A stretch of DNA of 64,000 nucleotides from Microbacterium timonense (lineage in GTDB: Bacteria > Actinomycetota > Actinomycetes > Actinomycetales > Microbacteriaceae), in NCBI RefSeq assembly GCF_900292075.1, contig NZ_OLMV01000005.1, positions 62,001-126,000 of the forward strand. Direction: 5' to 3'. A program made the translations under genes and the position numbers. The notes under the pieces were generated by a model. It ran no database searches and was not told where the DNA came from. It saw nothing but the letters and a program-made list of their open reading frames with translations. Position 1 is the stretch's first letter. Each line of letters begins with the position of its first letter. Below are positions 52,876-62,357 of the stretch, one piece after another.

Positions 52876-54342
52876 ATGATCACCATCACGTTCGACGCGA
52901 CGTGGTGGGTGGTGCTCGTCTTCATCGTCGACATCATCATTCGCGTCACGGCGATCATCGTGGTGCCGCGCAATCGCCGGCCCACCGCGGCGATGGCGTG
53001 GCTGCTGGCCATCTACTTCATCCCGATCATCGGCGTCTTCCTGTTCCTGCTGATCGGCAACCCGCGGCTTCCCCGCAAGCGGCGCCGCAAGCAGGAGCGC
53101 ATCAACGACTACATCCATGACACCAGCGCATCGCTGGATTTCGGGACGCTCCGCCCGCACGCCCCCGCCTGGTTCACCTCGCTGGTCACACTCAACCGCA
53201 ATCTCGGCGCGATGCCGCTGGCCGGCGACAACGCCGCGCAGCTGATCCCCGACTATCAGGCGAGCCTGGACGCCATGGCCGATGCCATCCGGGCGGCCGA
53301 ACGCTACGTGCACGTGGAGTTCTACATCTTCCAGTCCGATGCCGCGACCGACAACTTCTTCCGCGCCCTCGAGGAGGTGGCCGCCCGCGGCGTCGCCGTG
53401 CGTGTGCTGCTGGATCACTGGGCCAACCGCGGCAAGCCGTTCTACCGCAAGACGCTGAAGCGGCTCACGGCGATGGGTGCGCAGTGGCACCTGATGCTGC
53501 CCGTGCAGCCGCTGCGCGGCAAGTACCAGCGACCAGACCTGCGCAACCACCGCAAGCTCCTCGTGGTCGACGGCCGCGTCGCGTTCACCGGATCGCAGAA
53601 CGTGACGGACTCGACGTACAACCTGCGCAAGAACATCCGCCGCGGTCTGCACTGGGTCGACCTGATGGCGCGCATCGAAGGGCCGGTCGTGGCATCGGTC
53701 AACGCTGTCTTCCTGAGCGACTGGTACAGCGAGACCGACGAGGTGCTCACCGACGAGATCGACCTGTTCGACGTCGAGAGCGGACCCGGCGATCTCGACT
53801 GCCAGATCATCCCCTCCGGCCCCGGGTTCGAATTCGAGAACAACCTCAAGCTTTTCGCGGCGCTGCTGTACGCCGCGCAGCGGCAGATCATCGTGGTGAG
53901 CCCGTATTTCGTCCCCGACGAGGCGCTGCTGCTGGCGATCACGACCGCCTGCCAGCGCGGCATCCACGTGGAACTGTTCGTATCCGAAGAGGGCGACCAG
54001 GCCATCGTCTACCACGCGCAGCGCAGCTATTACGAGGCGCTGCTGCGCGCGGGGGTGAAGATCTGGATGTACAAGAAGCCCTACATCCTCCACACCAAGA
54101 GCCTCACGATCGACGACGAGGTGGCGATCGTGGGGTCCAGCAACATGGACATGCGCTCGTTCGGTCTCAACATGGAGATCTCGATGCTGGTGCGCGGCGA
54201 GGAGTTCGTGCGTCAGATGCGGACCGTGGAAGACAAGTACCGTTCGCTCTCGCGGGAGCTCACGCTCGAGGAGTGGGAGAAGCAGCCGTTGCGCTCCACC
54301 GTGCTCGACAACCTCGCCCGGCTCACGTCCGCTCTGCAGTGA
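52876..54342 (+). CDS. cls: cardiolipin synthase
   Basis: A 488-residue phospholipase-D-type enzyme forming cardiolipin from phosphatidylglycerol. Two N-terminal membrane helices (about 8-28 and 37-57) are followed by two HKD sites. The first is HRKLLVVDGRVAFTGSQNVTD (about 226), here cited in part. The second is HTKSLTIDDEVAIVGSSNMD (about 406). IFQSDAATDNFFRAL and PDEALLLAITTACQRGIHVELF also fit. ATG 52876 has little Shine-Dalgarno signal beyond GAGAGG. Monocistronic by appearance. Confidence 0.93.
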   Translation: MITITFDATWWVVLVFIVDIIIRVTAIIVVPRNRRPTAAMAWLLAIYFIPIIGVFLFLLIGNPRLPRKRRRKQERINDYIHDTSASLDFGTLRPHAPAWFTSLVTLNRNLGAMPLAGDNAAQLIPDYQASLDAMADAIRAAERYVHVEFYIFQSDAATDNFFRALEEVAARGVAVRVLLDHWANRGKPFYRKTLKRLTAMGAQWHLMLPVQPLRGKYQRPDLRNHRKLLVVDGRVAFTGSQNVTDSTYNLRKNIRRGLHWVDLMARIEGPVVASVNAVFLSDWYSETDEVLTDEIDLFDVESGPGDLDCQIIPSGPGFEFENNLKLFAALLYAAQRQIIVVSPYFVPDEALLLAITTACQRGIHVELFVSEEGDQAIVYHAQRSYYEALLRAGVKIWMYKKPYILHTKSLTIDDEVAIVGSSNMDMRSFGLNMEISMLVRGEEFVRQMRTVEDKYRSLSRELTLEEWEKQPLRSTVLDNLARLTSALQ

Positions 54343-54486
54343 CGCAGCGCGATCCTGCGGCGTCCTCGCAGCGGATCGTGACTTTCACGTGATCGATGTG
54401 ATGAGATCGAGCGGCCATCTGCGACACCATAGGGATGACGGATGCCGCCGGCACGGCGTCCGCGCCGCTCACGGAAGGGTTCTCCC

Positions 54487-55209
54487 ATGGCTCCTCGCAC
54501 GCGCACCGTCCTCGCAGGCCTCGGCCTGACCGTCCTGCTGGCAGGTGTCCTCACCGCCTGCGCGACCGGCAGCGGCGGCACGCCGACGCAGACCGGCGCC
54601 GGGAACGACAGCACCGAGCAGGAGGTGACCGCCGCCTGGCTGGACGGCGGTCGCATGATCGGCATCGTCACGCAGGGCAGCTCGAGCTGCATCCCCACCG
54701 CGGAGGACGTCAGCTACGCCGACGGCGTCATGAAGGTCACCCTCGTCGACCCGAAGGACGACACGCCCTGCACGGCAGACCTCGCGTCCCGCGTCACGAT
54801 GGTCGGCACTCCCGAGGGCGCCGACCCGGCGGAGGGCGTCGAGATCGAGGTGACCGGGGACGGCTGGCACGGCGACACCGACCTCGAAGGCGCGGTCGGC
54901 CTGTCGACGTCGGGCGAGACGGACTACCTCCCCAGCGCCGGCTGGACCGAGACAGACGGCCAGTTCGTCATCCTCTCGTGGGGTTCGTCGACGTGCGTGC
55001 CCGTCGTGGAGAAGACCGAGCTCACCAGCGCGACCGAGGTCACCGTCACGTTCGCGACGCCCCCGGCCGACCAGGTGTGCACGATGGACATGGCGCCCCG
55101 GGGCATCGTCACCACGGCCGACGGCGTCGACGACGAGGACGTCCAGGTCTACGCCATCCTCACGGGCGGCGAGTTCGACAACGTCCGCGTCCCCATCAAC
55201 CCCAACTGA
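54487..55209 (+). CDS. secreted lipoprotein of unknown function
   Basis: A 240-residue protein from ATG 54487 with GGAAGGG upstream. The signal RTVLAGLGLTVLLAGVLTAC, in part, ends in the lipobox L-T-A-C (cysteine about residue 26). The mature protein is acidic, beta-rich, and shows two similar halves: GSSSCIPTAEDVSY...TPCTADL and GSSTCVPVVEKTEL...VCTMDM, each with two cysteines that could form a disulfide. The internal duplication is clear. No family is recognised. A hairpin terminator follows. Confidence 0.75.
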   Translation: MAPRTRTVLAGLGLTVLLAGVLTACATGSGGTPTQTGAGNDSTEQEVTAAWLDGGRMIGIVTQGSSSCIPTAEDVSYADGVMKVTLVDPKDDTPCTADLASRVTMVGTPEGADPAEGVEIEVTGDGWHGDTDLEGAVGLSTSGETDYLPSAGWTETDGQFVILSWGSSTCVPVVEKTELTSATEVTVTFATPPADQVCTMDMAPRGIVTTADGVDDEDVQVYAILTGGEFDNVRVPINPN

Positions 55210-55220
55210 GCCTCGCGATC

Positions 55221-55247
55221 GCGGATGCCGCGGCTCGCGGCATCCGC
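55221..55247 (+). terminator. hairpin terminator
   Basis: A perfect 12-bp stem, GCGGATGCCGCG with CGCGGCATCCGC and a 3-nt loop, lies 11 bp after the lipoprotein stop. Confidence 0.75.
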
Positions 55248-55420
55248 ATCCCGTGAGCTCCTGCGGTCGAGGAGCCCCCTGCGCGCCGCTGTGTGTCAAG
55301 GGCGTGTCACACCGCTATGCCCACGGCGAACACGGCCGTTCGGTGCGGGTGCGCTGGCTACCCTCGATGTAAAGGCGCGCAGTGGGTCAACCGACCCGAG
55401 GCGTCCCGGAGGAGTGAACG

Positions 55421-57946
<2,526 letters not shown>

Positions 57947-57955
57947 CTTCTGGAT

Positions 57956-57995
57956 CGACGAGGGGACGGATGCCACGGCATCCGTCCCCTCGTCG
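57956..57995 (+). terminator. strong palindromic terminator after clpC
   Basis: A 19-bp perfect stem (57956-57974 with 57977-57995) with core CGGATGCCACGGCATCCG, identical to the core of the hairpin at 35321-35352, lies 10 bp after the stop. Confidence 0.8.
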
Positions 57996-57998
57996 TCT

Positions 57999-58040
57999 CC
58001 GGTCGTCGAGCGAGCGAGGAACGAGCGAGACGAGACGCGT
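57999..58040. repeat. REP-like intergenic element, single unit
   Basis: CCGGTCGTCGAGCGAGCGAG begins this unit and GAGCGAGACGAGACGCG ends it. It is related to the inverted pair at 63723-63803. It lies between the clpC terminator and argA. The remainder of the gap to 58216 has nothing recognisable. Confidence 0.6.
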
Positions 58041-58216
58041 GCACCCGGCGCAGTCCTGGGCTGCTGCCGTCGAACCGGCGGCTGCAGCGTCCGGTCTTGG
58101 TCGTTTCGGCGTCGGCTGTCAAAGCGACGGGATCAATCGACCCGATCGACCGTCCGGGAGCCGAGTTTGTGCGATTGAGCCCGACCGTTTGACACCGCCT
58201 CGACCGGACCGCGCTC

Positions 58217-58222
58217 TACGCT
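58217..58222 (+). promoter_or_regulatory. -10 box TACGCT, leaderless
   Basis: TACGCT is 6 nt before GTG 58229. Confidence 0.5.
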
Positions 58223-58228
58223 GGACGG

Positions 58229-58732
58229 GTGGCAGAGTTCACCGTCCGGCCGGCACGCACCCGCGATGTCCGCCGCATCCAGGCGCTGCTGGAGCCGTAC
58301 GTGCAACGGCGGATTCTGCTGGGCAAGGACCTCGTCGTGCTGTACGAGGCGACGCAGCAGTTCCTCGTGGCTGAGGACGGCGCCGGCGAGCTCATCGGCT
58401 GTGGCGCGCTGCACGTCATGTGGGAGGACCTGGGCGAGATCCGCACGCTCATCGTGGCGGACGGCTGGCTGCATCACGGCGTCGGTCGCGCGATCGTCGA
58501 GGGCCTCGAAGAGAACGCGCGCGCACTGGGGCTGTCGCGGCTGTTCTGCCTGACGTTCGAGGTCGACTTCTTCACTCGTCGCGGCTTCGAGCCCATCGGC
58601 GAGCAGGTGGTCGATCCCGACGTGTACTCGCAGCTCATCCGTTCGCCCGACGAGGGCGTCGCGGAGTTCCTCGACCTCGCGCACGTCAAGCCGAACACCC
58701 TCGGCAACACCCGCATGCTGAAGCGGCTCTGA
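58229..58732 (+). CDS. argA: amino-acid N-acetyltransferase (short actinobacterial ArgA type)
   Basis: A 167-residue GNAT-fold protein from GTG 58229. It matches the short N-acetylglutamate synthase of actinobacteria (such as mycobacterial Rv2747). FTVRPARTRDVRRIQALLEP starts the fold, and IGCGALHVMWEDLGEIRTLIV, in part, is the glutamate-side strand pair. HHGVGRAIVEGLEENARALG supplies the acetyl-CoA loop, and LTFEVDFFTRRGF is typical. It makes N-acetylglutamate for arginine synthesis. No other arg gene is close, as is usual for this gene. Confidence 0.88.
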   Translation: MAEFTVRPARTRDVRRIQALLEPYVQRRILLGKDLVVLYEATQQFLVAEDGAGELIGCGALHVMWEDLGEIRTLIVADGWLHHGVGRAIVEGLEENARALGLSRLFCLTFEVDFFTRRGFEPIGEQVVDPDVYSQLIRSPDEGVAEFLDLAHVKPNTLGNTRMLKRL

Positions 58733-58741
58733 CGCGGCGTC

Positions 58742-58789
58742 GGCATGCCCCGGCCCGGGGTTCCCGGCATGCCGCGGCCCGGGGTTCCC
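58742..58789. repeat. two 24-bp direct repeats
   Basis: GGCATGCC(C/G)CGGCCCGGGG plus TTCCC occurs twice in tandem (58742-58765, 58766-58789) with one mismatch, and GGCATCC of a third copy follows. It lies between argA and the next promoter. Confidence 0.85.
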
Positions 58790-58831
58790 GGCATCCGGCG
58801 CGCGCACACGGGAGACGGCGGGAGGCGCGGT

Positions 58832-58837
58832 TACCCT
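58832..58837 (+). promoter_or_regulatory. -10 box TACCCT, leaderless
   Basis: TACCCT is 6 nt before ATG 58844. Confidence 0.5.
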
Positions 58838-58843
58838 GTGTGC

Positions 58844-59545
58844 ATGACCGGCACCACTCCGCGACGTCGCCACTCGCCGGCCGTCTACCGGCGTCGGCGT
58901 CTTGTGCTCCTGCTGGCATTGCTGGCCGTTGCGGCGATCGTCTGGCTGCTGATCGCCCAGCCGTGGGCGGCGCCGGCGAGTGAGACCACCGACACCGCCG
59001 ACAAGACGTCGTCGCAGAGCACGGCGGAGTCGCTTCCCGTGCCGTCCGGCCAGGCCGCGCCCGATCCCACTGACACGGGGGCTGTCGAGGGGGCGGTCGT
59101 CGAGGGCACGACGCCTACGGCCGGATCGACGCCGACCGCGATGCCGTGTGTCGCGAGCGAGATCATCGTCGAGCCCGTGACCTCAGCCGATACCTACGCC
59201 GGTGATCAGAACCCGCAGTTCTCCATCAAGCTCACCAACAACGGGCCGGACTGCACGTTGAACGTCGGCACCAGCGCGCAGTCGTTCACGGTCACCAGCG
59301 GCGACGATGTCTGGTGGCGATCGACCGATTGCCAGGGCGAGCCGAGCGACATGATCGTGCTGATCGCTGCGGGCCAGACCGTCACCAGTGCCGCTCCGCT
59401 CACGTGGGACCGCACCCGGTCCGCCGTGGGCACCTGCGCCGACGCGACGCGGCCGCGCGCCCCCGGCGGGGGAGCGTCGTACCACCTGTCCGTGGAGATC
59501 GGCGGCATCGCGTCCACCGACCCGAAGCAGTTCCTGCTCTACTGA
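58844..59545 (+). CDS. membrane-anchored extracellular protein of unknown function
   Basis: A 233-residue protein from ATG 58844. A basic head (RRRHSPAVYRRRR) and one transmembrane helix (VLLLALLAVAAIVWLLIA, about 21-38) anchor it. A 60-residue Thr/Ser/Pro/Ala linker follows, then an extracellular beta domain (about 105-233) with four cysteines, NPQFSIKLTNNGPDCTLNVG and SGDDVWWRSTDCQGEPSDM. The end resembles DUF4232-like or immunoglobulin-like secreted domains, without a firm family match. It points into the large structured gap downstream. Confidence 0.75.
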   Translation: MTGTTPRRRHSPAVYRRRRLVLLLALLAVAAIVWLLIAQPWAAPASETTDTADKTSSQSTAESLPVPSGQAAPDPTDTGAVEGAVVEGTTPTAGSTPTAMPCVASEIIVEPVTSADTYAGDQNPQFSIKLTNNGPDCTLNVGTSAQSFTVTSGDDVWWRSTDCQGEPSDMIVLIAAGQTVTSAAPLTWDRTRSAVGTCADATRPRAPGGGASYHLSVEIGGIASTDPKQFLLY

Positions 59546-59590
59546 CGGCAGCCGGCCGTCGATCAGCGCTCCGAGCCGGACCCGTCTCTT

Positions 59591-59808
59591 CGTTGAGGGG
59601 CTTCCGGCGTGCGCATTCCGGCGCGTAGGCGCGTGTCGCGCCGCGTCCTGACGTTCGCGAGGCCCGCCGGCCGATATCGTGTGGCGGGAACCTATGCGTT
59701 GAGGGGCTTCCGGTGTGCGCATTCCGGCGCGTAGGCGCGTGTCGTGCCGCGTCCTGACGTTCGCGAGGCCCGCCGCCCGATATCGTGTGGCGGGAACCTA
59801 TGCGTTGA
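59591..59808. repeat. tandem duplication of a 106-bp unit
   Basis: Copy 1 is 59591-59696 and copy 2 is 59697-59802, each starting CGTTGAGGGGCTTCCGG and ending GTGGCGGGAACCTATG. They differ at only a few positions. A third start CGTTGA follows at 59803-59808 and then diverges. It is noncoding by appearance. The 45 bp before it (from 59546) hold nothing recognisable. Confidence 0.9.
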
Positions 59809-59878
59809 CATGAGCTGTGCCGGTGTCCCCAGCACTGTACCTGTCCCCAGCAGGAAGTCTGCACGGCCGACGCGGTTC

Positions 59879-59922
59879 CGATGCTCCCCTCGGACGCGTA
59901 CCTGCGACCGAGGGGAGCATCG
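59879..59922 (+). other. hairpin of module A
   Basis: CGATGCTCCCCTCGG pairs perfectly with CCGAGGGGAGCATCG (15 bp, 14-nt loop). Confidence 0.8.
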
Positions 59923-60030
59923 TCGCTGGGGGACGGAAGCCGGGCGTCCCCAGATCGCTCGCTTCCGTTGCGGGTCCCAGACTGAGTGCCTCCCCAGGCG
60001 ACCTCAGATCCCGCACTACACAAAATACCG

Positions 60031-60050
60031 TGTCCCCCATATGGGGGACA
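60031..60050. other. 20-bp perfect palindrome closing module A
   Basis: TGTCCCCCATATGGGGGACA is fully self-complementary, the form expected of a dimeric repressor operator. Confidence 0.8.
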
Positions 60051-60284
60051 ACTCATCCCAGGTCAGCAAGCGAAAGCTCAGGGGAAGTTGAGGATGCCGT
60101 GCGCTGCGTCCGCCCGCCGTCCAAACGCCGGGAATGGCGTGGATGCTGGCGCTGAGGCGGGGGGCACACGTTAGAGTGATCCCGATTCCGTCTGATGTTT
60201 ACCGTCGAGGTGTCCCCAGCACCGACGTCCGGCCTCCCCAGTGCCGGACCGGCCGTTCCCAGCGGTCAGGGCGGAGGCGGAGTT

Positions 60285-60325
60285 GCGGCCCCTCGGACGC
60301 CCTGCAATGGCATCCGAGGGGCCGC
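60285..60325 (+). other. hairpin of module B
   Basis: GCGGCCCCTCGG pairs with CCGAGGGGCCGC (12 bp, 17-nt loop) and shares the CCCCTCGG/CCGAGGGG core with the module A hairpin. Confidence 0.75.
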
Positions 60326-60442
60326 TTCGCTGCGGAAGTTCAGTGGTCCCAGTTTCGCCCCAGAAGATCCCAGCTCCCCAGTTCGCCAGCCAACACCTCC
60401 CCAGCCGTTGGTGGCCCATCAAAGATAACCATTCCAGGCATC

Positions 60443-60466
60443 CTTGTCCACCTTTTGGGGGACAAG
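60443..60466. other. imperfect palindrome closing module B
   Basis: CTTGTCCACC and GGGGGACAAG pair with one mismatch around TTTT, a diverged counterpart of the palindrome at 60031. Confidence 0.7.
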
Positions 60467-60597
60467 TTTCTTGTCGTGTCGGAGATCGCAAAAGCGCCGC
60501 GACCGGCGCTTCTGTGTGCCGCGTCCTCCGGCCCGCGGACGGGTGGAGCGAGGCGGCCCCATCCGCCTCGCTCGTGCCCCCGCCTTGGTCGCGACCG

Positions 60598-62181
60598 CTA
60601 CGGCTTGTCGCCGAAGACCTCGGTCTCCATCGCGTCGTACCCCTCGCTCTGCGGGTCGCCGTGCTCGCCGCCGGAGATCGCGTACTCCTCCTCCGGTGAG
60701 AGGACCAGTCGGTGGCGGAAGTACAGCGCGAACCCGAGGAGGATCACGATGTAGACGATGCCGATCGCGACGATCGCCGGCTGGAACGCGGAGTTGAGCA
60801 GGAACCCGAGGAAGATGAGCGCCGCGATGACCGCGGCGACGACCGCTCCGGTGACGCCCCACGGGCTGCGGTACGGGCGATGGGCGTTGGGGTACTTCCG
60901 GCGGAGGATGATGAACGCGATCATCTGCATCAGGTACGCCAGCACGGCGCCCCACACCGCGATGTTGAGCACGATCGCGCCGGCCACGGCACCGACGTTG
61001 TCGGGGTCGATGCTGGCCAGCACGTCGAGCACCACCAGCGCGATGAAGCCGATGAGCGCCCCGACGACGAGCGCCACCCACGGCGTCTGGCGCTTGCCGG
61101 TGAGCGAGAGGAACTTGGGGTAGTAGCCGGCCCGCGACAGCGAGTACATGTTGCGGCCGTACGCGAACATGATGCCCTGCAGAGATGCGAGCAGCCCGAT
61201 CAGGGCGAACAGCGCGAGCACGGCGGCGAGCTGGTCGCCCACGATCGCGCGGAAGCCGTCGAGCAGCGGCTCCGCTGCGACGCCTGTCGCCTCCGCTCCG
61301 ATCACCGCCGTGTTGAGGAACAGCACCAGCAGGCCGGTGACGATGAGCGTGCCGCGGGCCCAGAAGCCGGCACGCGGGATGTCGCGCACCGGGTCGTGCG
61401 ATTCCTCGGCGGCCAGCGGCAGCTCCTCGATGCCGAGGAAGAACCACATCGCGAACGGCAGTGCGAACAGGATCGGCAGCACACCGTGCGGGAGGAACTC
61501 GTTCCAGCCCGGATCCGGTGCGATGTTCCACAGGGAGCCCCAGTCGAGCGCAGACGAGAACAGGGCCATCACCGAGAAGACCACCAGGATGCCGATCGAG
61601 ATGATCGAAACGATGATCGCGAAGCGGAACGAGATGTTCGCGCCGGCCGCATTGAGGGCGATGAACACCGCGTACAGGATGATCCACCACACCCAGCCCG
61701 GCAGTGACACGCCCAGGAGCTCGGACGTGATCGCGTCGGCATAGGACGCGGAGAAGAAGACGATCACCGCCGTCGTGGCGACGTACTCGATCGTCTCGGC
61801 GGCGCCGGTGACGAGGCCTCCCCACGGTCCCATCGCCGACCGCGCGAACGAGTAGGCGCCGCCGGTGTGCGGCATCGCGGCCGCCATCTCGCCGATCGAG
61901 AAGATCATGCCGTAGTACATCGCCACGAGGATGACGAAGGCGATCACCATGCCGCCGAAACCGGCCGCATCGATGCCGAAGTTCCACCCGGAGAAGTCGC
62001 CGGAGATGACGGCGGCGACGGCCAGGCCCCACAATCCCCACACTCCCGCGGAGCGCTTCAGGGTGCGGCGCTGGAAGTACTCCTGGCCGGCCCGCGTATA
62101 GGTCGCGCCGGCGACCTTGGCGGAACTGTCGGATGATGAGGCCGGAGACTCCGGCTGTGCTGCACTGCTCGCTTGGGACAT
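60598..62181 (-). CDS. APC-family amino acid / ethanolamine permease
   Basis: A 527-residue transporter from ATG 62181 with GGAGGACC upstream. The opening ARTLKRSAGV-like start followed by VWGLWGLAVAAVISGDFSGW is close to ethanolamine permeases (Eat) of the APC superfamily. About twelve hydrophobic helices span residues 45-495. The GEMAAAMPHTGGAYSFAR loop after helix 2 is the family substrate-binding motif. The C-terminus is acidic and cytoplasmic. Divergent pairing with a glutamine-synthetase-like ligase points to uptake of ethanolamine or another amine for gamma-glutamylation. The 3' end faces the structured gap. Confidence 0.85.
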   Translation of the reverse strand: MSQASSAAQPESPASSSDSSAKVAGATYTRAGQEYFQRRTLKRSAGVWGLWGLAVAAVISGDFSGWNFGIDAAGFGGMVIAFVILVAMYYGMIFSIGEMAAAMPHTGGAYSFARSAMGPWGGLVTGAAETIEYVATTAVIVFFSASYADAITSELLGVSLPGWVWWIILYAVFIALNAAGANISFRFAIIVSIISIGILVVFSVMALFSSALDWGSLWNIAPDPGWNEFLPHGVLPILFALPFAMWFFLGIEELPLAAEESHDPVRDIPRAGFWARGTLIVTGLLVLFLNTAVIGAEATGVAAEPLLDGFRAIVGDQLAAVLALFALIGLLASLQGIMFAYGRNMYSLSRAGYYPKFLSLTGKRQTPWVALVVGALIGFIALVVLDVLASIDPDNVGAVAGAIVLNIAVWGAVLAYLMQMIAFIILRRKYPNAHRPYRSPWGVTGAVVAAVIAALIFLGFLLNSAFQPAIVAIGIVYIVILLGFALYFRHRLVLSPEEEYAISGGEHGDPQSEGYDAMETEVFGDKP

Positions 62182-62291
62182 CGGTCCTCCAGGGGTCGCG
62201 AAGAGAGGTGCGCTCGGGTCGCGCTCATGCGCTTTTCGCCGATTGTGGCGCCTATTGGTCGGCTGTGTCTACCTTTGGAGGGGAATCTGGT

Positions 62292-62297
62292 TAGAGT
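62292..62297 (+). promoter_or_regulatory. -10 box TAGAGT
   Basis: TAGAGT lies 6 nt before ATG 62304, an in-frame upstream alternative start for the glutamine-synthetase-like gene. From the same promoter the downstream start 62358 would have a leader of about 55 nt. Confidence 0.45.
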
Positions 62298-62357
62298 GTG
62301 CGGATGAGCGCGGTTCGCCAGGACCGCGCTCGTGACGTCGACACGGAGGAGAAGCGG

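Larger units (their letters stand above)
59822..60466 (+). other. structured noncoding region of two related modules in a convergent gap
   Basis: Both flanking genes (58844 plus, 60598 minus) point into this gap, so no promoter of either is expected here. Module A (59822-60050) and module B (60209-60466) have the same order of parts: a shared 14-mer GGTGTCCCCAGCAC, scattered TCCC(C)AG motifs, a hairpin with CCCCTCGG/CCGAGGGG arms, and a closing palindrome of TGTCC...GGGGGACA type. The segment 60051-60208 between them is unstructured and has a TAGAGT -10-like box at 60172. The open frames here are short, low in complexity and unlike neighbouring codon use. It could be a pair of regulatory RNAs, a repressor-site array or a decayed element. 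The stretch 60467-60597 shows nothing more. Confidence 0.6.

Noticed and set aside
55250..55420. ClgR or HspR operator upstream of clpC
   Set aside because: A GCGAAC-N6-GTTCGG stretch is present, but spacing and flanks do not fit the consensus I know.
59591..60466. Possible CRISPR array
   Set aside because: Only two adjacent 106-bp copies without spacers, and the short motifs are irregularly spaced; no cas genes.
60171..60491. Minus-strand 106-codon frame (CPPKGGQG...) and a plus 77-codon frame in the structured gap
   Set aside because: Repeated Trp-Gly and Ser-Pro runs come from the TCCCCAG motif itself; no start signals, and composition is unlike neighbouring genes. Kept as noncoding.
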